Assembly: GCA_030386875.1 (NCBI GenBank)
Contig: CM059560.1
Location: 47,658,757-47,722,756, forward strand
DNA length: 64,000 nucleotides
Source of the DNA: Morinoia aosen
Lineage: Eukaryota > Arthropoda > Malacostraca > Amphipoda > Talitridae
Direction: 5' to 3'
Each line of letters starts with the position of its first letter. The first letter of the stretch is position 1. Positions 1 to 9,227 of this stretch are shown one piece after another. Below the pieces are notes generated by a model. It did no database searches. It saw nothing but the letters and a program-made list of their open reading frames with translations, and was not told the origin of the DNA. The position numbers were made by a program, and so were the translations under genes.

Positions 1-819
1 TCAGTCTGACGTGGTGCATCATCATAGAAAGAAGTACGTGTAACCAAGTGTCATACTGGAAAAGCATTTTGAAAAATATAAGTGAAAATATTGAACGTAT
101 AGAGGAAGTTGAATAAGTTGTTTTGAGCCCGTAAATTAAAATGAAATTAAAAAAATGTCACGTCTATTTTCCAGAAATGAAAACATCGTAACCAAACTGT
201 GCAGTATATGAAGTAATAATTTGAACGACAGTTGGGCGGGTAAGGAGTATTTCGGATCATAAGATATACAGTTCCTTTTGAAAAGAAGTTTTGAAATAAA
301 AGTCATGAAAAATAATATCACATTAACGTAAAAATTTAAAATAATTTTGAGCACAATTTTTTGGCAATTAAAAGAAGTAACGAGCTGATAAATCATTTGC
401 AGGCAGGGCGGTCGTCGCAGATGTCTAACGTGATTGGAGGTTACGCGCTAGAAGTCAGAAGTGGAGATTTGGAAGGTGGTCGTCATAAATTTTTTGAACT
501 GAGAATCACTTGTGGAGACTGAACTGGATTCGTGCCTTTGAGAAGGAACGTGTGAACGAACGTTATGACCACATCTGTACTGCTGAACGTCACAATAATT
601 GAGGGGTATTCTGTCATATTCATGTGTGGGAAAGTGAGGGAAGGGCTGGCCGGCCAGATTTACTGGGATATCAATTGTGTGTAATTCAGTAGGGTAGGCT
701 TTGAGGCAGGTTGTAAAATTGAACTGGGTTCTAATGACATATTCATGGATGGTGAGTCAATGTTATCGTATTGTATCAATTCTGCCGTAATTATAAATTC
801 ATGTTGAATTCATATGGCG

Positions 820-828
820 TATATAAAT
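820..828 (+). promoter_or_regulatory. LTR TATA box
   Basis: TATATAAAT in the LTR is followed about 30 bases later by a plausible start region (about 847-853). This would put U3 at roughly 1-850 and R-U5 at roughly 850-1072. The same box is in the 3' LTR near 10307-10315. I see no AATAAA between this point and the LTR end, so the genomic poly(A) signal is probably non-canonical or lies upstream. The TSS is inferred. Confidence 0.55.
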
Positions 829-904
829 ATCCGTCAATGCAAAGGCAGCTTATCGATACAGGTGCGCACAGAATCGCGCGGATGTAAGTCGTGTATCAAC
901 TAAT

Positions 905-912
905 CGGTGAGT
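905..912 (+). other. Candidate 5' splice donor in the leader
   Basis: CG|GTGAGT, with the intron GT at 907-908, lies downstream of the inferred TSS and upstream of gag. A donor here could splice to acceptors after pol (about 6187) or further down to make a subgenomic mRNA, as spliced env mRNAs are made in some insect gypsy-type elements. It is a consensus match only; the 3' LTR carries the same sequence. Confidence 0.35.
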
Positions 913-1072
913 ACCTTTTCCTTTTTAGTATATGTACGGTGATTGCCGATTATTATTCATTTAATTTGTGTTGTGTATATAGCCTGGAGGTATGCCATTC
1001 CTCTATTCCGAGAACCTGATCTTCTTGTTAATGAATTGTTAACAAGGAGGTGAAGGTAGATTTCTCGTGACA

Positions 1073-1438
1073 TCAGAATTTGGTGAGATCAACACGATCG
1101 CTTTGTAATATTTTGTGAGTGTAGTATGACAGTTGCATTGTATTTTTTTTGCGTAGTTATTTCATGTGCAAAACGTACAGAAATTTAGTAGAGGTACATG
1201 TCTCGTAGTGATGATTTTCTGTGTTCCGGTGTGAGAAGCCAGCAAGCACACGGCCATATAGATCAAGAAAGTGAAAGTGGTTATAAAAGTGATAAGTTTG
1301 AGTGAGAAAATTCTGGTGTGTTCACTCGATTAATTTCAAAGTTTCAGTAAAAGTTTTACAGTGAGTAGGTGTGGAAACATTTGAGTGATCGAAAAATTTT
1401 GAGTTTTTGGAGAAAGTGAATTGGAGAAGATCGACACT
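1073..1438 (+). other. Untranslated leader with possible primer-binding site
   Basis: This stretch lies between the LTR end and the first gag ATG. A tRNA primer site normally starts with TGG at or near the LTR end. The first TGG here is TGGTGAGATC at 1081, an offset of 8 bases, so the site is only a candidate and I do not assign a tRNA. No ORF of note occurs in the stretch. Confidence 0.4.
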
Positions 1439-2458
1439 ATGCCTGCCCGCGGGAGAAGGAACAACGACCGCAGAAATGCGCCAGCAACGCCACCACAACC
1501 CGAAGAGGAAGCAGTAAACATGCCCGTGGTAACGAGTTGCGTGGGAGCCATAGGGGCCAAGTTCAGGAGGGGCGACGATGTAGGGGAACATATGGCAAGA
1601 TTGAAGTTTTTGACGGGCAATCTGAATAACAGCGAGCAGGTGAATGCCTTCTTCCTATGCCTGGGTCCACAAGAGGCAAAGGAATGCAATAAAATAATTG
1701 GTACACTAACGAACCTACGAGAAGCAGAAAGATGGCTGCGCTCATACGCCGATCAAGTGGAACATCCGACTCAAGCGCTGTTTGAAATAGTGACCAAGAA
1801 GCAAACAAGCCGAGAAGGAGTTTCAGAGTACCTGACGCGCCTGGAAAGGCTGTATAACGAGAATTATCTGGAACATCCGGAACGAGTCCTTGTAGATTTG
1901 ATGTGGCTCGGATTAAGGGAGAACATCACAAGACCCTTTCGAAGTGATGCGAGACCTACGACAGTACAAGAATTGAGGGACATGGCAATCGAAGTGGAAA
2001 ATCGACGGATAGTACCAGTACCAAGGGAAACGACAGAGAAGAGGGAACCGGAGAGAGAGAGAGCGCAGCGAAGCGAGAGGAGGCCACAGCATGAGACTGC
2101 ACGTGTCGGCCATACGATGCGGCATTCACCACAACGGCCTAGAGGGTACCGCCATGAAGTGCCACCCTGGAGAGAAAGGAACAGACAGATACGACACTCT
2201 CCTTATCATCGAAGAGGAAATTATGAAGCACCCCACTGGAGCGAAAAAGGCAGGCTTAGGAGTCATCAGCACCAAATATACCACGCAAGAGAGCCACAGC
2301 CCCATCCGGAAGTACCACCTGCACCTGCAGTGGACTTAGCCCAGTATAGAGCAGTGCCACCGCCGTGCGTAAACTGTGGAAAATTTGGGCACCTAAGAGC
2401 TGATTGCAGAGTGCAACAGTTTGCAGGACAGCCAAAAAACGGAATAGGAGACCGTTAG
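1439..2458 (+). CDS. gag: Gag polyprotein of Ty3/gypsy element
   Basis: This is the capsid/nucleocapsid precursor, 339 residues from the ATG at 1439. The frame is open from 1421, but that codon is TTG, so I chose the first ATG. The N-terminus is basic and proline-rich. The middle (roughly residues 40-185) looks like a retrotransposon Gag helical core, with motifs such as FFLCLGPQEAKE and VSEYLTRLERLYNE. A long Arg/His/Pro-rich linker follows. One CCHC zinc knuckle (CX2CX4HX4C, starting CVNCGKFGH) lies near the C-terminus at about residues 310-323 and would bind RNA during packaging. The stop TAG at 2456 comes 15 bases after a slippery heptamer, so a fraction of ribosomes should continue into the protease frame. 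Confidence 0.9.
   Translation: MPARGRRNNDRRNAPATPPQPEEEAVNMPVVTSCVGAIGAKFRRGDDVGEHMARLKFLTGNLNNSEQVNAFFLCLGPQEAKECNKIIGTLTNLREAERWLRSYADQVEHPTQALFEIVTKKQTSREGVSEYLTRLERLYNENYLEHPERVLVDLMWLGLRENITRPFRSDARPTTVQELRDMAIEVENRRIVPVPRETTEKREPERERAQRSERRPQHETARVGHTMRHSPQRPRGYRHEVPPWRERNRQIRHSPYHRRGNYEAPHWSEKGRLRSHQHQIYHAREPQPHPEVPPAPAVDLAQYRAVPPPCVNCGKFGHLRADCRVQQFAGQPKNGIGDR
2434..2440 (+). promoter_or_regulatory. -1 frameshift slippery site, gag to pro
   Basis: The heptamer A AAA AAC is in exact X XXY YYZ phase: gag codons are AAA at 2435 and AAC at 2438. Slipping back one base puts ribosomes in the frame that reads RNRRPLATLIN and then the protease. The gag stop at 2456-2458 follows closely. No strong downstream hairpin or pseudoknot is obvious by eye. 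Confidence 0.8.
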
Positions 2459-2814
2459 CTACACTAATAAATCCCAGCGTGATACTCCAAGTGAATGGTA
2501 CACCTGTTACCGCACTTCTTGATACCGGAGCAAATATATGCTTGGTAAAAGAGCGTGTGGTTGCGGGGATTAAAAATGCTAGTGTGAAAGGAACATCGAC
2601 TGCATTAAAAACAATTGGAGATGAACCCGTACCGGTGCTGGGAAAGATTAATGTGCCAATCAAAGTTAACGGTCAGAAAATTGTTCAGAGATGTTTTGTT
2701 GTGCGGGAAAATGCATTCCCAGGAGACCTGCTAATAGGAGTGGAAGTAATGAACAAAGTCAACGCAAAGCTAGACTTTGGAAACGTAGGGCATCATTCTT
2801 TGACACTTACGTGA
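2437..2814 (+). CDS. pro: Retropepsin-like aspartic protease (Pro), -1 frame
   Basis: This frame encodes the aspartic protease that matures the polyproteins. It carries the active-site motif LLDTGANICLV (D at codon 2521) and the typical C-terminal block GDLLIGVEVMNKVNAKLDF, where a flap-to-C-terminus segment of retropepsins is expected. It has no good start of its own and is best explained as a -1 extension from gag at 2434-2440. It ends with TGA at 2812-2814, in a frame different from both gag and pol. A separate protease frame flanked by two shifts resembles the gag/pro/pol layout of betaretroviruses; whether the pro/pol break is natural or an indel in this copy cannot be decided from one sequence. 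Confidence 0.85.
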   Translation, partial: KRNRRPLATLINPSVILQVNGTPVTALLDTGANICLVKERVVAGIKNASVKGTSTALKTIGDEPVPVLGKINVPIKVNGQKIVQRCFVVRENAFPGDLLIGVEVMNKVNAKLDFGNVGHHSLTLT

Positions 2815-5800
2815 ACATGTTTTCAGCACCAGGACAAGCTTTTCCGAAAATTCTGTGTGTAACGAGGGAAGAAACATCTGTCACTCTGGCTGAGGATATT
2901 ACAGTGAAGCCTCGCGCGCAAACCATGGTGAAGTGCCGAGCAAATGGCAAGTTTGATGGGAAGGAAGTAATTTTAGAGCCTAGAATTAAGTGGGCGCCGT
3001 ACGTCGGAGCCACCGCTGCAAAGGTACAAAACGGGTATGTTTTGATGCCTGTACTTAACCCGTTTGCCGAAGAAATCGCTCTGACTGAAGGAGCAATAAT
3101 TGCAACATGCCACGAAATCTCGAATGAAGATGCAACTGCAGAAGAAAACAATGCGGAAAATAGCGAAGCAGAAAATTGCCGCAGAGAGAAGCGCTTTCAG
3201 CAAATTGATGAGCTTAACCTCAGCCACTTGGATGCTGAAAAACAAGGACAAGTCAGAAACCTGTTGAAGGAATATCACAAGACGATTAGTGCAGACGAGA
3301 TGGATATTGGCCATGTGAAAGGAGTGAAATACAAAATTTTGCTGAGTGATTACAGGCCAATTCAAACGAAAAGATGGCGTATTCCGTACTCCAGCCAAGA
3401 AATTATTGATAAAAAGGTCTCGGAGATGATCGAAAGTGGAATTGTGCAAGAGAGTACAAGTGCTTGGAAAAACCCGCTCGTACTCGTAAAGAAGCCAGGA
3501 GGAGGCCACAGAGTTTGCCTTGATTTGCGAGCTGTAAACATGCGGGTGATAAACGAACATTATCCGATTCCACACATTGTAGGGACACTGGAGGAGGTGG
3601 CTGGCAAAGAATACTATTCCATTGTCGATGCAAAATCAGCCTTCCATCAAATTGAGCTAGATGAAGAAAGTAAGCAGTACACGGCGTTTCAAACTCGACA
3701 AGGCAACTTCGAGTTCTCTAGGCTACCTATGGGACTTAAGTGCTCAACATCAGTGTACCAGAAAGTAATTTGTCATGTTCTGAAAAGGCAACTTGGAAAA
3801 TTCGCCGCTATTTACTTGGACGACGTGTGCGTTAACTCTATGACTTTTGAGAGTCACCTAGAAAATTTAAGGGAAGTGTTGCACGAGTTTCAATGTGCCG
3901 GAGTAAAAATAGGCTTGGACAAGTGCAAATTTGCACAAAAACAAGTAAAATACCTAGGATGTTACATCAGTCGTGAGGGACTTATTCCAGGCCCCAAAAA
4001 CGTGGAGGCAATGCAGAGTTACCCTAGGCTGACTACCGCACGTAAAGTGCGCTCGTTCGTGGCAGCGCTTAATTTCTACCGGCGCTTCATTCCGCACTTT
4101 GCCACAACAGCTGCACCCCTTAATGCTCTGACTAAGAAGGGCCAAAAATTCCAGTGGAAGGAGGAACACGAGCAGGCCTTCTGTAAACTTAAGCAGCTCA
4201 TGATAGAAGCTCAAGTTCTGAAGAAGCCTTCTCTAAATGAGACGTATTACTTGAGCTGTGATGCCTCGAATGAGGGCTCGGGCGCGGTCCTTGCACAGAA
4301 ATGTGATGGTAAGGAACAACCGATTGGATACTTCAGCAAAAGATTCAATGATGCTGAAAAACGTTATTCAATTACGGAGCGGGAAGGATTAGCAGTGGTC
4401 GCCGCTGTAAATCACTTTTCACCTTACCTGTACGGCAATAAATTTGTTGTAATTACTGACCACACGGCTCTCAAATATTTGTTCAAAGGTAAAAATACCA
4501 AGAACAACAGAATTATGAGATGGGCCCTAACACTCTCTCAATATGATTTTGAGGTGATTTATCGGCCAGGAGCTCAGAACGTGGTGCCCGACGCGTTGTC
4601 GAGAAATATTGCGAACGATAACGAAGAAGAAAATCGAGACGACGAAGCCCCTAAAACAGTGTTCGTCACGACGATGTTAGATGAAACTCCCAATGTGCAA
4701 GAGGCGGAAAGTAAGTTGCAGAAAGAAAATGTGAGAGCAGAACAATTGAAGGATCCTGTTTGGGGGCCTGTACTGAGGTATCTTGAAGGTGACAAATTAG
4801 GGGACGCTCCAAGTCTCGCTCTGAAAGCCGAAATCTTCACTGACGGAGGCATCTTGCATTTCAGGAAGACGCAACGAAAGCCTAACAGAACAAGGCACCT
4901 GATCGTGGTGCCAGACGCTCTGAGAGAAGCAGCAATAACGTTAGCGCATGATAGCACAATTGGTGCACACCAAGGTCGTGCTAAAACGTGGAAAAAGCTC
5001 ATGGAATTCGGGTACTGGATTAACATGGCGCGTGACGTTAACAAGTACGTCGATTCGTGCATGCAATGTCAGAAACGGAAGATCAACAATCGCATTTGTG
5101 TTAGCATGGGTTCATTCCCTGAAATTGACAAGCCTCTGGATAGAATAGGAGTTGATTTAATTGAAATGCCTGTCTCGAACGAGGGACACAAGTACATCCT
5201 AACCGTGGTCGATCACTTTAGTCGATATGTTGCAGCGTTTCCGCTCAGAAGCAAGACCACTGAGGAAGTAACGAAAGCGTTGACTAAGTTCGTTACTACG
5301 TACGGCCCAGCGAAGACGCTCATCTCAGACAGGGGAACCGAGTTCACGTCAGCTTTGTTCAGAAATGTGTGTGAAAAATTGAAAATAAAATACTACAACA
5401 CATCAGCATATCATCCCCAATCAAATGGAATGACGGAACGGCAGAATCAGAATATCAAGACTGTTTTATCACACCTTGCCGCCAATGATCAATCCTCGTG
5501 GCCTGATGCACTTCCTTGGACGTGTCTGGCACTGAACACCAGCTACCAGAGCGTCATTGAAGAAATTCCATTCTATTTATTCTTTGGTAGGGATGCAGAA
5601 ATTCCTGTTGTTGACTGGTTAAAAACCCCTCGCATGGATTACTCTCTAGGTGAGAATTACAGTGCCGAGGTAAGCTTACGACTCCACAATGCGTTCAACA
5701 TGGTGAAGGTAAAATCTAAAGCCTCACACGATAAATCGGTGCAGTTAAAGGAGCGCGGAGTGAAGAACAGTCAGGTACAAGTTGGCGATATTGTGTTGCT

Positions 5801-6125
5801 GCATAATCCAACGGGAAAGGCTGAAGTTGCAAATGCATGGCCTACCGACTGGCTCGGCCCTTACCGGATTACAGTAAAAACAGAGACGAATGCCACAATA
5901 AAGGCGCTCTATAGTAACTGCGAGAGAAGAGTTCACCTCGATAGATTGAAAATTGCCCACTTGAGAGGTGAAGCTTACCCCTGCAACCAGAATGCCGCGG
6001 CGCCGCCAAATGCCGGATGTGAAGCTATCGACAGCGAGGACGAAGATATGCCAGAAAACGCTGCGAATGAACAGGCCACGTCGGTGACGCAGCGAAAATA
6101 TAACTTACGTTCTAGGTGTAGGTGA
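2691..6125 (+). CDS. pol: Pol polyprotein: RT, RNase H, integrase
   Basis: The frame is open from 2670. Numbering here starts at the ATG at 2691 (1144 residues), but the first residues that look like real Pol come after about 2800, and an ATG at 2817 lies 2 bases after the pro stop. The reverse transcriptase covers about 205-430, with IVDAKSAFHQ (D313) and YLDD (D377, D378). RNase H covers about 515-640, with SCDAS (D524), TEREGLA (E565) and ITDHT (D590). Integrase has an HHCC finger (H753, H760, C790, C793) and a DDE core (D822, D880, E916, the D35E spacing), then a GPY-type WLGPY at 1054-1058. There is no chromodomain. All key catalytic residues are present and there are no internal stops, so the enzyme set looks intact. 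Confidence 0.95.
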   Translation: MFCCAGKCIPRRPANRSGSNEQSQRKARLWKRRASFFDTYVNMFSAPGQAFPKILCVTREETSVTLAEDITVKPRAQTMVKCRANGKFDGKEVILEPRIKWAPYVGATAAKVQNGYVLMPVLNPFAEEIALTEGAIIATCHEISNEDATAEENNAENSEAENCRREKRFQQIDELNLSHLDAEKQGQVRNLLKEYHKTISADEMDIGHVKGVKYKILLSDYRPIQTKRWRIPYSSQEIIDKKVSEMIESGIVQESTSAWKNPLVLVKKPGGGHRVCLDLRAVNMRVINEHYPIPHIVGTLEEVAGKEYYSIVDAKSAFHQIELDEESKQYTAFQTRQGNFEFSRLPMGLKCSTSVYQKVICHVLKRQLGKFAAIYLDDVCVNSMTFESHLENLREVLHEFQCAGVKIGLDKCKFAQKQVKYLGCYISREGLIPGPKNVEAMQSYPRLTTARKVRSFVAALNFYRRFIPHFATTAAPLNALTKKGQKFQWKEEHEQAFCKLKQLMIEAQVLKKPSLNETYYLSCDASNEGSGAVLAQKCDGKEQPIGYFSKRFNDAEKRYSITEREGLAVVAAVNHFSPYLYGNKFVVITDHTALKYLFKGKNTKNNRIMRWALTLSQYDFEVIYRPGAQNVVPDALSRNIANDNEEENRDDEAPKTVFVTTMLDETPNVQEAESKLQKENVRAEQLKDPVWGPVLRYLEGDKLGDAPSLALKAEIFTDGGILHFRKTQRKPNRTRHLIVVPDALREAAITLAHDSTIGAHQGRAKTWKKLMEFGYWINMARDVNKYVDSCMQCQKRKINNRICVSMGSFPEIDKPLDRIGVDLIEMPVSNEGHKYILTVVDHFSRYVAAFPLRSKTTEEVTKALTKFVTTYGPAKTLISDRGTEFTSALFRNVCEKLKIKYYNTSAYHPQSNGMTERQNQNIKTVLSHLAANDQSSWPDALPWTCLALNTSYQSVIEEIPFYLFFGRDAEIPVVDWLKTPRMDYSLGENYSAEVSLRLHNAFNMVKVKSKASHDKSVQLKERGVKNSQVQVGDIVLLHNPTGKAEVANAWPTDWLGPYRITVKTETNATIKALYSNCERRVHLDRLKIAHLRGEAYPCNQNAAAPPNAGCEAIDSEDEDMPENAANEQATSVTQRKYNLRSRCR
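2812..2819 (+). promoter_or_regulatory. pro stop / pol ATG junction (possible reinitiation)
   Basis: The pro stop TGA (2812-2814) is followed after AC by ATG (2817-2819) in the pol frame. With no canonical slippery heptamer in the 2670-2814 overlap, termination-reinitiation is one possible way to express Pol. It is inferred from spacing alone. Confidence 0.35.
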
Positions 6126-6166
6126 ATCGTCGGCCAAAAATGATCAGCTGCAATGAATTAAGTTCA

Positions 6167-6187
6167 TGAATTTTTTTGATTTTTCAG
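6167..6187 (+). other. Candidate 3' splice acceptor just after pol
   Basis: A T-rich run ending TTTTCAG at 6187 lies about 60 bases downstream of the pol stop. This is the position used for spliced env mRNAs in gypsy-type insect retroelements. The first downstream ATG (6189) opens only about 23 codons, so no env is expressed from this site directly. Confidence 0.35.
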
Positions 6188-7701
6188 GATGTTTCCTTCG
6201 TGTGTAATTTTAGATGTGTTCTTCAATAGGAAGACGTGTTCGAGTTTCGTATTATCATAGTTTGCACTCGCAAGAGTGAGATGTGTTTTTCAGTAGTTGT
6301 ATGTGTTACTAGCTGTGGGTGAAGTTGAATTTCTGCTCACGAGCGATCTTGTTGGAAACGAGAGGCTTGTAGGAGTGTTCTGATCTCACGCTGTACTTGA
6401 AATTTCATTCTATTGTTGCTAAGATAAGAGAAATTGAGCTTTTCAGTAGTTTGCTGTCGTGTGCTTCTCAAAAGGAATGCCATGTGACTTTTTGTAGGAT
6501 GCTTATATTCTCGCCAGCTTCTCGTGAAGCGTGCGCGCTTCGTACGAAACAGCTCTAGCGAATGAATTAAGTTTCATCAGAAGTTCTTAGGCTGAGGCTA
6601 TCTCAGGCTAGCTGATTTTATCTATACCTTTAGACCTTTCATTTTCACAACGGGGAAAAATAAGTTTAGCGTCTTATTGAAATTTCGTATTCTTTTGTAC
6701 TGTAGCGTTGAATTTCTGACTCTGTGTCTTACTCTTGCCCTGAAAGAATATCGTAAACACGGTATTCCGGAAGGAATTATTCTCCTCTAACTCTGTCGAA
6801 GTATAGTACATTTCTTTTCAGACTTAAGGAATTAATTTCTTGGTAGATTAGCGTAGTATGTACTTCAGCACAGAACAGGCCGGAACAATTGCATAACACG
6901 AATACGTCTCGTATGAGCAGCAAATTAAGGAAGGATCACGTGGAATATAAGTAATTATTTACAAGAACGAAGAAGATAGAACAACAACACGACATGGGGG
7001 ACACATTGCACCTGCGTTGGAGATGTTTAAAAGGATTGCCCAAATTCAAGCGTTGCAGTGAGAGGCGACAAAGACGAATGTAAAGCTGGAAATGTCACAT
7101 CATGCTTAAGAAGGACGCCGGACGCACAAGTAATTACCTCGGAGCCGCTTGTGGTTGAGCTGTAGCTGAGCCAACTGGCCACTAACAAGCTAGAGCAGGA
7201 AGGAGTTCTCGAATAATTAGCACTCATGCTTCGAAGTGGAAAACACCACAGAACGACGCAGCATCATCGTGAGGAAGGAAGAAAAAACGAAATTAAAGCA
7301 TGAGATATTATTGGGTGCCTAGATGTACTAGCGTTTAAAAATGCTTTTATACAGTGGGCACTCAAATGGAACAATAACAATTCTTTTATGTGCTTGAGTG
7401 TTGATATTTACGTAAGTATTTTGGAATTTGCGTCGTGACATTTATGCCTGGTGAGGCATTCCTGAAATTCGACTGCAAGTGTCCTGTGAATTTTACTAGG
7501 CAAATTATCACATTGGAATATTGAAGCCGCATTTTAGGCATCTCTATTTATACGTGAAATAAAAAAAAATTAAAAGAGATTTCGTCGGATAGGCTTTGAG
7601 TGAAGCGTACGATCTTCAAAGCATATTAACCCATGGAATTCTCGCACTAATAAGAGTGGTTACTAGGAGAAAATAAAATATGAGCTGGTGTCTGCCAGAG
7701 T

Positions 7702-7759
7702 TTCTACGTCGATGTCAAGGAATACTGAGATTCTACGTCGAAATCGAGGAATACTGAGA
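7702..7759 (+). repeat. 29-bp tandem duplication, 2 copies
   Basis: Two copies starting TTCTACGTCGA at 7702 and 7731 differ at a few bases and both end in GAATACTGAGA. They lie within the 3' region of the retrotransposon. Confidence 0.8.
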
Positions 7760-8081
7760 GGAGTTCCACTGGATTCCACCGCGCATACAGGATACCACCG
7801 CCGGATATACCTCGGACTCTTCAGGATTACTACGTAGGATGCAGAACCCTATCGCGAAGGGAAACTGCAGTGAAGGAAATTATCGACGATTCGACTCGTA
7901 TTTTCCGCCAGATCAATATAACTCACTGACGTATCGATTTGTCTGATCAACGAATCGACGTTCATGAGTAATCTGGCGATTAAAAAACTGAGTTGAATAA
8001 ACCTCATAAAATATATGTGAAACATTGCACTTAACATGATTTGGTGGTAATTTGAATCGTGATAATGATACATCTTACAGA

Positions 8082-8312
8082 ATGGAATCGTGTAGTAATG
8101 TAGTGTATAGAGATTTTATACGAGTCTGCATATTGGGCTCGCAATACTTCCTCCTGAAATTAAGCACTCACCTTCAACGCGCGTGTGAAGCTATTGAAAT
8201 GCCAGAAGAGAGGCATGGAAGAAAAGCAAATTCGTCAGTTATACCAAAGGAGTCAACATCGAACCGCCAACTGCAGCGGCAAGGATTTGGAGAACAGAAA
8301 ACGCAAGCGTAA
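8082..8312 (+). CDS. Small hypothetical ORF in retroelement 3' region
   Basis: An ATG at 8082 opens 76 codons with no recognised domain; the C-terminal half is polar and basic. The ATG follows directly after CATCTTACAG (8071-8080), a weak splice-acceptor match, so it could be the first ATG of a spliced mRNA. Its length is within chance for this composition. Confidence 0.2.
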   Translation: MESCSNVVYRDFIRVCILGSQYFLLKLSTHLQRACEAIEMPEERHGRKANSSVIPKESTSNRQLQRQGFGEQKTQA

Positions 8313-8628
8313 ATTGAAACTACGAGACATAAAATCATCGATACTTTAGGATGCCTGAGGAGTGGGAAAGGTGCCCGTGAAATTTTGTGAATGTTATTAG
8401 GGTTAAGTACTCAAGTATTTAGTACGCACTTTACTTCGGCGGGGAAACAACAGATACGTCGGTTAGAAGAACACGACACAATATATCACGCTGTGGCTGA
8501 TAGTAATGATTGTAGTGTTAATTGTAAGGTACCCTGTTTCTGCGGAACAACGTTTAGATGATAATGTGCTTAAGTAGAATTTACCATGTGTGTCTTATAT
8601 TGGCTGCATACTGTAGTACTTATTATTC

Positions 8629-8684
8629 AATAAATAGCTGAAAGCTAATTAAAAAAAAAAAAAATTGTCAGGCCAATTTTTTTT
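8629..8684 (+). other. AATAAA plus A14 tract, cDNA-like junction or A/T hairpin
   Basis: AATAAA at 8629-8634 is followed 16 bases later by a run of 14 A (8651-8664), the spacing of a polyadenylated mRNA 3' end. Directly after, A8-TTG, a 6-base loop and CAA-T8 (8657-8684) form an 11-bp A/T-rich inverted repeat. The tract could therefore be the fossil tail of a captured transcript or simply a hairpin. Confidence 0.5.
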
Positions 8685-9227
8685 AACTCTAGGAGGGCCG
8701 TCTGTCGAGAATCTGTTAAGAATAATCAATTTTCGAATTAAAAATGAGAATTTAGGGAAAATCTTAACCAGGTGTAATAAATTCGAGTTTTTATCATGTG
8801 TAACAAATTTACGTGTAACAAATTTTGTACTTTAAAAAGAAAAAAAATACGTCAGTGGGCTTTGCTTTATGTGTTGTAAAAACATTGTAGGGTGCGCATT
8901 CAGCAGTACAGAGAGTGATCGAGTCCACACGTTCGTTGAAAGAATGTTTTGGTAAGGCCATTCTGAAGAGCATCGGGCAGTTTTGTATTTATTTTACCAC
9001 GAAGGAATGTGTGAGGGAACTTGGTTACAAGATCTCTTACAGGGCAGAGAAACCTTTCCACAAAAGTGTTTGTAGACAGGGCGATCTTAAAATAACATGA
9101 GGAGAAGAGGCCAGCGAAACTTGAGAGGGTTCGGCTGAACCACATGGAGAGAAATTTATTGGAAGCACTTGTAAGCGTTGGGGCTGAGGACGCTGGACAG
9201 AAGAGGGTGACAGATTTATGACACACC

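Larger units (their letters stand above)
1..1072 (+). repeat. 5' LTR (left edge cut by window)
   Basis: Positions 1-1072 align without gaps to 9488-10559. The only differences I find are at 12 (T versus C), 137 (T versus A) and 741 (A versus G). The copy ends in ACA at 1070-1072, where homology to the 3' copy stops. Minus-strand ORFs in the LTR are incidental. Confidence 0.95.

Noticed and set aside
1421-1438. Upstream extension of gag to 1421
   Set aside because: The codon at 1421 is TTG; the first ATG in frame is at 1439, the usual choice in a eukaryote.
2705-2711. GGGAAAA heptamer as pro/pol shift site
   Set aside because: It is in phase with the pol frame, not the pro frame (pro codons are CGG, GAA, AAT), so it cannot serve a pro-to-pol -1 shift.
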